8,222 nt of DNA from an uncultured Clostridia bacterium (GTDB lineage: Bacteria; Bacillota; Clostridia; Oscillospirales; Acutalibacteraceae), in assembly GCA_947623765.1 (NCBI GenBank), contig CANQIG010000073.1, positions 1-8,222 of the forward strand, given 5' to 3'. Under the pieces are notes generated by a model. That model did not search any database. It saw only the letters and a program-made list of their open reading frames with translations, and was not told where the DNA came from. Every line of letters begins with the position of its first letter. The stretch's first letter is position 1. The position numbers and the translations under genes were made by a program. Of the stretch, positions 1 through 6,229 are shown in pieces.

Positions 1-80
1 GTTCCGTGGTCCTTCGTTTCGGTGAAGGGGGAATGCGCTTCGCTCGCCCGGCGGGCGGCGATCTCTGCTCTGCTGTCCAT
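1..80 (-). CDS. Unidentified protein, N-terminal 26 codons only (cut by left edge)
   Basis: An open frame starts with ATG at 80 on the minus strand and runs without a stop past the left edge. It begins MDSRAEIAARRASEAHSPF. A good ribosome binding site (AGGAG, minus strand 91-87) lies 6 bases before the ATG, and a promoter with a 17-bp spacer lies just upstream (139-111). These signals, rather than the short peptide, are why it is called a gene. The visible residues are charged and show no signal peptide or membrane segment. It is divergent from the glycoside hydrolase at 203, an arrangement often used for a regulator and its target, but 26 residues do not allow a family call. Confidence 0.6.
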   Translation of the reverse strand, partial: MDSRAEIAARRASEAHSPFTETKDHG

Positions 81-110
81 ATTTTTCTCCTGAAAAGACG
101 AATTTACAAT

Positions 111-139
111 ATTTTAGCAGATCTTGCAATACACGTCAA
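111..139 (-). promoter_or_regulatory. Promoter of the leftward gene
   Basis: Reading the minus strand, a -35 box TTGACG (139-134) is followed by exactly 17 bases and a -10 box TAAAAT (116-111). Transcription would start near 104, giving a leader of about 24 bases before the ATG at 80. The -35 matches the SigA/sigma-70 consensus at 5 of 6 positions and the -10 at 5 of 6. Confidence 0.65.
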
Positions 140-147
140 GCGCACGG

Positions 148-156
148 TGTTAGAAT
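148..156 (+). promoter_or_regulatory. Extended -10 promoter of the glycoside hydrolase gene
   Basis: TGT followed by TAGAAT (151-156) makes an extended -10 element. No good -35 box lies 16-18 bases upstream; TTGCAA at 124-129 is 21 bases away, which is too far. Such a promoter could depend on an activator or on the extended -10 contact. It lies less than 20 bases from the -35 of the divergent promoter, so the two may share regulation. The ATG at 155 falls inside this -10, which argues against that ATG being a translation start. Confidence 0.45.
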
Positions 157-202
157 GAACGTAAAAGAACGCGGCGAGCGGCCGCAAAGCAGGAGGCTGG
201 AT

Positions 203-2560
203 ATGAAACATCGCATTGCGATCGACAAGACCGTGCCGAATACCGGCGCGCTGGATTTTTCCGATCTGCTGGACGCCCCGGCGGGGACGCACGGATTCGT
301 GCAGAGCAGGGACGGGCATCTTTTCTTTGAGGACGGGAAACGCGCCCGGTTCCTCGGGTTCAACCTTGCAGCGCGGTCGAACACACCGGACCACGCGACC
401 GCGGAGAAGATCGCGGCGCGGCTCGCGAGCCTCGGCGTGAACGTCGTGCGGCTGCACGCGGCGGACGCGCCGATCGGCGACGAGCCGGGGAGCTGGTCGA
501 GCTGCCGCGAGGCGCCGCTCCTCGACTATGAGAGCGGCACGACGCGGCGCTTCCACCCGGTGGGGCTCGACCGCTTTGACTACTTCGCCGCGCAGCTCAA
601 ATCGCGCGGCATCTATCTGCACATCGACCTGCTCGTCGCGCGGGCGTTCCTGCCGGGCGACGGCGTCGACGCGCCGATGGCGAGCTGCACGAAGCGCTAC
701 GCGATGTACAATGAAAAGCTCATCGCGCTGCAGAAGGAATACGCCAAGGCGCTCCTGACGCACGTGAACCCCTACACCGGGCTGGCGCTGATCGACGACC
801 CCGCCGTGATGACGGTGCAGATCAACAACGAGGAGAGCGCGATCAAGGGGACCGACCCGGAGAACCACCCGTTCTATGAAAACGAAGTGCGGCAGAAGTT
901 CAACCGGTTCCTCCTCGAGAAATACGGCGGCCGCGAGGCGCTGGAAAAGGCGTGGACCTGTGGGACCGCGTGCGCGCTCGGCGCGGACGAGGACCCGGCG
1001 CAGGGCACGGTGCGCGGGATCGACGGCAGCTTCTACCAGCCGGTCTCGGAGCCCTCGGGCGACTGGGGCGACACGCCGCGCTACGCCGATTTTATGGAAT
1101 TCGGCATCCGGCAGAACCGCACGTTTTATCAAGAGATGAAGGCGTACCTGCAGGGCCTCGGCGTCAAGGTGCCGATCGTCGCGAGCAATCTCGTGGCGGG
1201 CGCGGCGGACGTCTACGGCCACACCGACGGCGATCTGATGGAGAACAACAGCTATTTCAACCACCCGCTGCTCCCGTTGACCGAGGCCGACACCTACCTC
1301 GTCGCGGGCCCCATGGAATACGTCTCGACGAATCCTCTGACGGTGCAGCGCGGCGCGGGCGCGATGGGGACGACGCTCGTCAGCTTCGGTGCGATCGCGA
1401 CCGTCGCCGGGAAACCCTTCGCGCTGAGCGAATGGAACGAGTACGGCGAGCACCCGTTCCACTCGACCGCCTTCCTGCACACCGTCGCCTACGCCTGCCT
1501 TAACGACTGGGACGCGCTGATCCTCTACAACCACCACACATCGGAAAACTCGGACGATCAGCCCGCCGACGAGATCCGGAACATCTTCGACGTGTACAAC
1601 GACCCGGCGGTCATCTGCCAGTGGGGGCACCTCGCCGCAGTGTTCCTGAAAGGGCTGATCTCCCCGGCGAAGCGCCGCGTCGACGTGGTGTACACGCAGG
1701 AAGACCTTTTGACCTTGCCGAACTTCCACGCCATGCCGATGTGTTTCTTCCCGTACATCACCGGGATGCGGAACGTGTTTCTCGAGCAGGGCGAGACGTA
1801 CGGCGGCGGCGCGGACGTCGCGGTGAACGCGGGATTCCTGAACGGCGCGGATCTCTTCAAGGCGAAGCACGGCGTGTATTACGCGTGGTCGGAATATCGC
1901 GACGCGTTCCGCCGGTACCCGGAGAAAAACCGCCTCGCCCGTGCGAAGCAGCACCCGAACGCCCTCGTTCTCGACGACATCTGCGCGCTCGCGGGCAGCG
2001 GCGACTACTGCGCGTTCGCCGAGACGGTGGATCGGGCGATGAAGTGCTGGGGCGTGCTCGACGCGGGGACGGGCTATGTGGACGGGAAGCTCATCAGCGA
2101 CACCGGCGAGATCGTTTTCGACCCGGAGCACGCGCGGTTCTCGGTGCGCGCGCCGCGGTTCGGGTATTTCAGCGGCGCGCCGGAGGAAGAGACGGCGCTC
2201 TCGGAGAACGTCACCGTCGAGGCGAAAAACGGCCGCATCACACTCGCGCTGCTCCCGCGGGGAGACGGCGAAGCGCTGCTCACGGCGCTCGGCACGACCG
2301 GCATGGATGAGACGACATTCGACCCGGGCCCGGCGATGATGGGCGTGCCGTTCACGGCAGTGCATATGCGCGGCAAACTCTTCGCGGAGACGCTCGAGGG
2401 CGCGGTGCGCGTCCGGGCGAAGTCGGCGTCGCTCGTCGCGCTCGACGTGTACGGGAACGAGATCGCGCGGATCCCCGGCGAACGGCGCGGGGACGAGACC
2501 GTGTTCCCGCTCGACGGGAGCGTCCCGGCGGTACACTTCCTGCTCCGCACCGAGGCTTGA
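203..2560 (+). CDS. Clan GH-A-type glycoside hydrolase, cytoplasmic, family unassigned
   Basis: This is a 785-residue protein. The start at 203 is chosen because AGGAGG (191-196) lies 6 bases before it; an in-frame ATG at 155 lacks such a site and overlaps the proposed -10. The N-terminal pattern FEDGKRARFLGFNL (42-55) and NVVRLHAAD (80-88) is typical of (beta/alpha)8-barrel glycosidases of clan GH-A. QINNEES has Asn209-Glu210, the usual acid/base position after strand 4. ALSEWNEYGEHPF has Glu410, a plausible strand-7 nucleophile, about 200 residues later. The barrel probably ends near 500, followed by a region with the SDTGEIVFDPEH pattern and a likely beta-sandwich C-terminus. There is no signal peptide or membrane segment, so it should act in the cytoplasm, probably on an imported oligosaccharide. 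The family and substrate cannot be named from sequence reading. No sugar transporter is visible next to it. The clan call is fairly secure; catalytic residue assignments are inferred from motif spacing. Confidence 0.85.
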   Translation: MKHRIAIDKTVPNTGALDFSDLLDAPAGTHGFVQSRDGHLFFEDGKRARFLGFNLAARSNTPDHATAEKIAARLASLGVNVVRLHAADAPIGDEPGSWSSCREAPLLDYESGTTRRFHPVGLDRFDYFAAQLKSRGIYLHIDLLVARAFLPGDGVDAPMASCTKRYAMYNEKLIALQKEYAKALLTHVNPYTGLALIDDPAVMTVQINNEESAIKGTDPENHPFYENEVRQKFNRFLLEKYGGREALEKAWTCGTACALGADEDPAQGTVRGIDGSFYQPVSEPSGDWGDTPRYADFMEFGIRQNRTFYQEMKAYLQGLGVKVPIVASNLVAGAADVYGHTDGDLMENNSYFNHPLLPLTEADTYLVAGPMEYVSTNPLTVQRGAGAMGTTLVSFGAIATVAGKPFALSEWNEYGEHPFHSTAFLHTVAYACLNDWDALILYNHHTSENSDDQPADEIRNIFDVYNDPAVICQWGHLAAVFLKGLISPAKRRVDVVYTQEDLLTLPNFHAMPMCFFPYITGMRNVFLEQGETYGGGADVAVNAGFLNGADLFKAKHGVYYAWSEYRDAFRRYPEKNRLARAKQHPNALVLDDICALAGSGDYCAFAETVDRAMKCWGVLDAGTGYVDGKLISDTGEIVFDPEHARFSVRAPRFGYFSGAPEEETALSENVTVEAKNGRITLALLPRGDGEALLTALGTTGMDETTFDPGPAMMGVPFTAVHMRGKLFAETLEGAVRVRAKSASLVALDVYGNEIARIPGERRGDETVFPLDGSVPAVHFLLRTEA

Positions 2561-2566
2561 GCGACT

Positions 2567-2586
2567 GCGCTTTCATGCGCGTTTTG
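2567..2586 (+). terminator. Possible weak terminator after the glycoside hydrolase gene
   Basis: GCGC (2567-2570), loop TTTCAT and GCGC (2577-2580) form a 4-bp stem followed by GTTTTG. The stem is short and the T-tract is interrupted, so termination would be inefficient. The position, 7 bases after the stop codon and upstream of the next promoter, is its main support. Confidence 0.25.
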
Positions 2587-2612
2587 CATTTCGATTTATC
2601 CGAAACAGGTAT

Positions 2613-2641
2613 TTTACTTTTTCCATACATTCTGGTATAAT
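2613..2641 (+). promoter_or_regulatory. Promoter of the alpha/beta-hydrolase gene
   Basis: A -35 box TTTACT (2613-2618) is followed by 17 bases and a perfect -10 box TATAAT (2636-2641). TGG directly before the -10 adds an extended -10 element. The start would be near 2648, giving a leader of about 100 bases. It sits in an AT-rich island (about 2580-2660) that stands out from the surrounding GC-rich DNA. It implies that the hydrolase can be expressed independently of the upstream glycosidase gene. Confidence 0.75.
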
Positions 2642-2706
2642 CAAGGTATCAAATTGTGCGCTGCGGGCTGTTGCGGGAGATCGCGCCGTGTGGATGTGCG
2701 GCGGAC

Positions 2707-2724
2707 CCCTGCCCGCCCGCAGGG
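2707..2724 (+). promoter_or_regulatory. Leader hairpin upstream of the alpha/beta-hydrolase start
   Basis: CCCTGC (2707-2712) and GCAGGG (2719-2724) form a perfect 6-bp stem with a 6-base loop. An overlapping alternative pairs CTGCCC (2709-2714) with GGGCAG (2722-2727). The stem ends about 10 bases before the ribosome binding site GGAGGAG (2734-2740). There is no T-tract, so it is not a terminator. It may affect mRNA stability or translation, or be chance pairing in GC-rich sequence. Confidence 0.3.
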
Positions 2725-2748
2725 CAGAGCGTCGGAGGAGAAAATGCA

Positions 2749-3867
2749 ATGACGGAAGACAAAGAGATCAAAATGGGGCTCACCGAGGAGGACGTGCAGC
2801 GCCGGGACGAGGGCCCGGGGCTCGCGGGACTTTTCGCGGCGATGGGCGACAGCGAGGCCGACGGCGAGGCGCTCGCCGCGAGCGAGGACGGAAAGAAGAT
2901 CGCCGAGCGCATGGCGGTCATGGCGATGCCGGAGGGCTCCGAAGAGGGCAGGGCGTTCTGGGCCAGCTGTGAAAAGGGCCTCCGAAAGGAGGTCCACGGG
3001 GAAGGGCTCGGCAAATGGGCGAGCTACGTGCCGCTCGCGGCGGAGCGCGAGCCTGAGCGGAAGTTCCCGCTGATCTTCTGCCTGCACGGCGCGCACAACC
3101 CGATCCAGCTCACCGAGAGCTACGGCGTGATGCAGGTCGCGGCGCGGGAGGAATGCATCGTCATCGCGCCGGAAAACGAGAACTGGGCGAACATCGAATC
3201 GCTGCTCGACGACGCAAAGAAGAATTTCCCGGTCGACGAGCGGCGCGTGTATTCCATCGGGTACAGCTTCGGCGGGTTCATGTCGAGCCGGAACGTGCTC
3301 GCGCACCCGGAGCTTTTCGCCGGGGTCGGCATGGGCGGGATGCTCTTTGCGGGCAAAGTCCCGGCGCACGACCTCGACGGGCAGTGGTACGAAGCGTACG
3401 AGCTGACCGAAGAGATGCTGCAAAAGGCGGAGTCGCTCGGCGTACCGGCGGCGCTCTTTATGGGAGAAAACGAGATGCTGCGTCTGCTGCCGCTCTGGAA
3501 GGAGCCGGAGGCCGACATCCGCGGCGGCGTGATCCCGCTCTCCTCTGTGGAGAAGCAGGTGGCGTTCAACCGCTTCCGCCGCGCGGGCCAGTGCGGGCCG
3601 ACGACGTTCCTCCAGCCGGGAGACGGCGGGGAGGAGACCGAGGTACACATCGGCGCGCGGTTCGAGCGCAGCGAGGTGCGGACGTACAACGGGCGGAAAT
3701 ACTTCATCGGGGACAGCGTGAAACCGGACGGCGAATGCCTCTTCCGGGCGATCGCGTGCGAGAAGATGGTCCACTGGCCGACGGCGATGTTCGCGGAACT
3801 CGTCTGGGAACACATCTCGAAATTCGCGCGGGACACCGAGACCGGGGCGCTCATCCGCTTGCAGTGA
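2749..3867 (+). CDS. Alpha/beta-hydrolase, esterase/peptidase-like, cytoplasmic
   Basis: A 372-residue protein. The ATG at 2749 is 8 bases after GGAGGAG (2734-2740); the frame stays open further upstream, but that part overlaps the leader. Residues 1-90 are acidic and probably helical and are not part of the core fold. The core shows FCLHGAHNP (110-118) with an oxyanion-hole HG, then GYSFGGF (171-177) with nucleophile Ser173, and finally VHWP with His342 as the probable catalytic histidine. The acid is less clear; Glu240 or Glu242 in MGENEMLRL sits where the acid after strand 7 is expected. GYSFGG plus a late H-WP motif resembles the poly(3-hydroxybutyrate) depolymerase / feruloyl esterase group of the fold, so an ester, possibly acyl-decorated sugar, is a likely substrate. 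No signal peptide is present. It lies 188 bases after the glycosidase gene but has its own promoter, so shared function is only a suggestion. Confidence 0.85.
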   Translation: MTEDKEIKMGLTEEDVQRRDEGPGLAGLFAAMGDSEADGEALAASEDGKKIAERMAVMAMPEGSEEGRAFWASCEKGLRKEVHGEGLGKWASYVPLAAEREPERKFPLIFCLHGAHNPIQLTESYGVMQVAAREECIVIAPENENWANIESLLDDAKKNFPVDERRVYSIGYSFGGFMSSRNVLAHPELFAGVGMGGMLFAGKVPAHDLDGQWYEAYELTEEMLQKAESLGVPAALFMGENEMLRLLPLWKEPEADIRGGVIPLSSVEKQVAFNRFRRAGQCGPTTFLQPGDGGEETEVHIGARFERSEVRTYNGRKYFIGDSVKPDGECLFRAIACEKMVHWPTAMFAELVWEHISKFARDTETGALIRLQ

Positions 3868-3912
3868 GCGCGTTTTCGGGGCAGACGGCAGTCCCTTCGC
3901 CAAAATAAAAAC

Positions 3913-3965
3913 GGAGCGCGGCCTTCCGGGAAACCGGGGACCGCGCTCCTTGCTGTTTTTGTTTT
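3913..3965. terminator. Bidirectional intrinsic terminator between convergent genes
   Basis: GGAGCGCGG (3913-3921) pairs perfectly with CCGCGCTCC (3941-3949). Inside it, CCGG (3926-3929) and CCGG (3934-3937) close a GAAA tetraloop, with two extra C-G pairs possible between. To the right the hairpin is followed by an interrupted T-tract ending in TTTTTGTTTT (3956-3965). Read on the minus strand it is followed by TTTTTATTTT (complement of 3902-3911). It therefore can stop transcripts of the alpha/beta-hydrolase from the left and any read-through of the transporter operon from the right. Confidence 0.85.
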
Positions 3966-3990
3966 GGAAAAAGGGGAGCGGAAGCTCCCC
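3966..3990 (-). terminator. Terminator of the transporter/phosphodiesterase operon
   Basis: GGGGAGC (3973-3979), loop GGAA and GCTCCCC (3984-3990) form a perfect 7-bp stem with a tetraloop. On the minus strand it begins 17 bases after the transporter stop codon at 4008 and is followed by TTTTT (complement of 3968-3972). The T-run is short, and the neighbouring bidirectional terminator may act as back-up. Confidence 0.7.
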
Positions 3991-4007
3991 GCGCCGCCGG
4001 GAAATGT

Positions 4008-5231
4008 TTACGGCTCGGGCGGCGCGCCGGTCTTCCGGCGCAGCGCGTACCCTCCGGCGACGAGCGCCGGGATGCAGCTGACGGCGAGCAGCAGCAGGAA
4101 CACGCCGTTCCAGCCGAGCGCGTCCGCGACAGCGCCGAGGCCGTAGGAGCTGAACGTGCTGCCCACATAGCAAAACCCGTTGAGCAGACCGGCGAGGAAG
4201 CCCGAATCGGCCTTCTCCCGCAGATAGAGCGGGGCCATGCTCGTGATGACGTTGTTCACGGCGTGCATGGAGAGGGAGACCGCGCCAAAGAGCAGAAGGA
4301 CCATCCACCAGAGATCGGACTGCACAAAGAGGACCACCGCCCCGATGCAGACGACGGTGAGCAGATACCAGAGGCCGGAGAGCGAGATCAGGGACGGGAT
4401 GCGCCGCTCCAACGCCGCGTTGCACGCCGCGCCGAACATCCCGAGGATCGGCAGGACGAGCGTGAGGACGATGGACATTCCCTCCGGGAGACTGTATTTT
4501 TCCTTCAAGATGGAGGGGACCCAGGTCGTGAGCCCGTCCTTCACGAGGTTGTTGACGGCGGCAAACAGGCAGAGGATGCCGACGGTGACGAACAGGGCGG
4601 GCTGCAGCCGACGGTTCGCGGGGGACGAACCGCCCCGCGCCGCAGCACGCTCCTTCCCGGATGGGCCGCGGTAGGCGCAGAGCCAGACGGCGGCCGTCCC
4701 CGCCATGACCGCGCTTCCGAACATGAAGGAGCAGCGGAAGCTCCTCGAGACCGCCATCAGCGCGCTGAACCCGTAGGCGAGGAAGGTCCCGATGGGCACG
4801 GTCGTGCTCATCACGACCACGGACGTTTTTAGCCGTTCCGCGGGGAGGCTCTGCGAGAGGACGGAGATCAGCGTCGGCCAGAGGATCGACTGCATCGCCC
4901 CGTTGACGAGCCACAGGTATTTGTACGCCGCAAAGGGAACGCCGAAAAAGACCGCCGCATTCAGTGCTGCGGAGACGGTCAGCGCGAGCGGGACGATCCA
5001 GCGCTTCGGGTAATAGCGGCAGAGCGAACCGTGGACGACCTGCCCGATGCCGTAGGCGAAGAAGAAGCAGGTGGTCACAAGGCCCGCGTCCGCATGGCTG
5101 ACGCCGAACGCATCGAGGACCGCCGTGATGTTGGAATTGTAGCTGTACCGCCCGAGATACGCAGAGGTATACGCCATCCAGCAGAGCAGGAGGACCGGGC
5201 CCGCGCCCTTTTCTTTGGAGCGAAAGCTCAT
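4008..5231 (-). CDS. MFS transporter, organophosphate:phosphate antiporter (GlpT/UhpT)-like
   Basis: A 407-residue integral membrane protein with about 12 hydrophobic segments, the usual MFS number, and a basic central loop near 188-208. Several stretches align by eye with the GlpT/UhpT family. These are the TM1 motif AYLGRYSYNSN (Arg28 corresponds to the substrate-binding Arg45 of GlpT), VKDGLTTWVPSILKEKY (229-245; compare RYGxxxWxPTYLKE of GlpT), and the TM10-11 part ending in GLLNGFCYVGSTFSSYG. The second substrate arginine of GlpT (Arg269) seems to be Lys231 here, which keeps the charge but may change specificity. The ATG at 5231 overlaps the stop of the upstream phosphodiesterase gene as ATGA, with GGAAGGAA about 10 bases upstream. 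Such overlap indicates translational coupling. Probable role: exchange or import of a phosphorylated metabolite. The substrate is unknown, and general MFS assignment is safer than the family-level one. Confidence 0.85.
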   Translation of the reverse strand: MSFRSKEKGAGPVLLLCWMAYTSAYLGRYSYNSNITAVLDAFGVSHADAGLVTTCFFFAYGIGQVVHGSLCRYYPKRWIVPLALTVSAALNAAVFFGVPFAAYKYLWLVNGAMQSILWPTLISVLSQSLPAERLKTSVVVMSTTVPIGTFLAYGFSALMAVSRSFRCSFMFGSAVMAGTAAVWLCAYRGPSGKERAAARGGSSPANRRLQPALFVTVGILCLFAAVNNLVKDGLTTWVPSILKEKYSLPEGMSIVLTLVLPILGMFGAACNAALERRIPSLISLSGLWYLLTVVCIGAVVLFVQSDLWWMVLLLFGAVSLSMHAVNNVITSMAPLYLREKADSGFLAGLLNGFCYVGSTFSSYGLGAVADALGWNGVFLLLLAVSCIPALVAGGYALRRKTGAPPEP

Positions 5232-5992
5232 CGGATCACGGTTCCTTCCCATTCCTCCGGGATCTGCGCGCCGAGGAGCGCCGCGACGGTCGGCGCGATG
5301 TCGAGGATACTGACCCCGTCCAGCGCCTTGCCCGGCGCAAAGGGCTCCCCGAGGAAGAAAATGGGGACCGTCATGTCCTCGGGCAGGTCCGTCCCGTGGA
5401 TGCGGTCGTGCCCGCCGTGGTCGGCGGTGTAGATGAACGTGTAGGTGTCGCCCAGCTCGCGGATCAGTTCGCCCACCATATCGCAGCAGGCGTCCAGCGC
5501 GTGCCGGTACGCGTCGCTCATCCAGCCGTGGTCGTGCCCGGCGGCGTCCGGCCAGCCGAGATACAGAAAGGCAAAATCCGGTCCGTCGGTTTTCAGCGCT
5601 TTCAGCGTTTCGTCGCAGCACTGCCGGCAGGCGTTCTCATACCCGTAGGTGTCGCCGGAGACGAGCACGCTCCGGCTGAGGCTCCCGGGCCGGCACAGGT
5701 CCCGGAGCTCCTCCCAGTTGTAAAACATCGCGCAGCTCTTCTTCGCCGCGTTCAGCTGCTCGAACAGGCCGGGAACGGGGCGTACCTGCGGGACATAAGT
5801 GTTTGTGGTGATGCCGTGCCGGGAGGGCTCCACGCTGTGGAACAGGGACATATGGCAGGGGAGCGTCACAGAGGGCATCACCGTCCGGGCGTTCATGCAG
5901 TACGTGCCGTTTGCCCGGAAAGTTCGGATCACAGGGTGGTTTTCTACCGCGTCGGGACGCATCCCGTCGCTGAGGATCAAAAGCACTTTCAT
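5228..5992 (-). CDS. Alkaline-phosphatase-superfamily phosphodiesterase/phosphatase (NPP-like), cytoplasmic
   Basis: A 254-residue protein with the metal-site pattern of the nucleotide pyrophosphatase/phosphodiesterase branch. Asp9 lies in LLILSDGMRPD and the nucleophile Thr43 in MPSVTLPCHMS. Asp149 and His153 lie in GWPDAAGHDHG, Asp191-His192 in TADHGGHD, and His199 is the likely last zinc ligand. All expected ligands of a two-metal site are present, so it should be active. It starts directly with MKVLLILSD, has no signal peptide, and is therefore cytoplasmic, unlike many exported relatives. It is also compact compared with the roughly 400 residues common in the superfamily, so it lacks large insert domains. 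The ATG at 5992 has AAAGG 9 bases upstream; longer in-frame readings would cross the promoter at 6086-6114. It is the first gene of an operon with the GlpT-like transporter, which suggests that it cleaves what that transporter brings in. A phosphonate hydrolase is an alternative. Confidence 0.88.
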   Translation of the reverse strand: MKVLLILSDGMRPDAVENHPVIRTFRANGTYCMNARTVMPSVTLPCHMSLFHSVEPSRHGITTNTYVPQVRPVPGLFEQLNAAKKSCAMFYNWEELRDLCRPGSLSRSVLVSGDTYGYENACRQCCDETLKALKTDGPDFAFLYLGWPDAAGHDHGWMSDAYRHALDACCDMVGELIRELGDTYTFIYTADHGGHDRIHGTDLPEDMTVPIFFLGEPFAPGKALDGVSILDIAPTVAALLGAQIPEEWEGTVIR

Positions 5993-6019
5993 AAGCAGGG
6001 ACCTTTCGTCTTGGAATGC

Positions 6020-6038
6020 GCACGGCGCAAGGCCGCGC
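6020..6038 (-). promoter_or_regulatory. Hairpin in the leader of the phosphodiesterase/transporter operon
   Basis: On the minus strand GCGCGGC (6038-6032), a 5-base loop and GCCGTGC (6026-6020) form a 7-bp stem with one G-U pair. It lies within the leader of roughly 87 bases, about 14 bases before the AAAGG ribosome binding site. No T-tract follows. It may influence translation of the operon, but short GC-rich stems are common by chance here. Confidence 0.25.
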
Positions 6039-6085
6039 AGGGAACGTCCGCGAAGCGCCGGGGACACCCGCCGCCCTTTGCGGCT

Positions 6086-6114
6086 ATTATAACCAGCCCT
6101 TTTTTGTTTGTCAA
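6086..6114 (-). promoter_or_regulatory. Consensus SigA/sigma-70 promoter of the phosphodiesterase/transporter operon
   Basis: On the minus strand the -35 box TTGACA (6114-6109) and -10 box TATAAT (6091-6086) are both perfect consensus and are separated by the ideal 17 bases. Transcription would start near 6079, giving a leader of about 87 bases. A promoter this close to consensus predicts high basal transcription unless a repressor blocks it. Confidence 0.88.
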
Positions 6115-6167
6115 TAGATCGCAGGCGGAAATCCGAAAAGACGCCGGAAACGAAAAAACGCGCCCGT

Positions 6168-6196
6168 TTGCTTTTTTTCGCCGTTCCGTGTATAAT
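6168..6196 (+). promoter_or_regulatory. Promoter of the nuclease-like gene
   Basis: TTGCTT (6168-6173) as -35, 17 bases, then a perfect -10 TATAAT (6191-6196). The start would be near 6203, leaving a leader of under 30 bases that contains the ribosome binding site GGAAAGGAG (6212-6220). It is divergent from the consensus promoter at 6086-6114; the two -35 boxes are about 53 bases apart. Confidence 0.8.
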
Positions 6197-6229
6197 GGGA
6201 GAAGACGAACGGGAAAGGAGCGCGGGGAC

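Noticed and set aside
117..127. Near-palindrome GCAGATCTTGC between the divergent promoters as an operator
   Set aside because: Only the central AGATCT is a clean palindrome; the flanks do not extend it, and six symmetric bases are common by chance.
104..2536. An 810-codon open frame on the minus strand, antisense to the glycoside hydrolase
   Set aside because: Its translation is Arg/Val/His-rich with no recognisable motif, as expected for a shadow frame opposite a gene with strong G/C third positions. The plus-strand frame has clear catalytic motifs and a ribosome binding site.
2641..4914. A 757-codon minus-strand open frame crossing the alpha/beta-hydrolase gene, both terminators and part of the transporter gene
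   Set aside because: It spans a bidirectional terminator and two genes with convincing motifs, and its composition is typical of shadow frames.
5396..6229. Upstream extension of the nuclease-like frame as a 529-residue protein
   Set aside because: This part is antisense to the phosphodiesterase gene and crosses both promoters; a strong ribosome binding site and promoter place the start at 6230.
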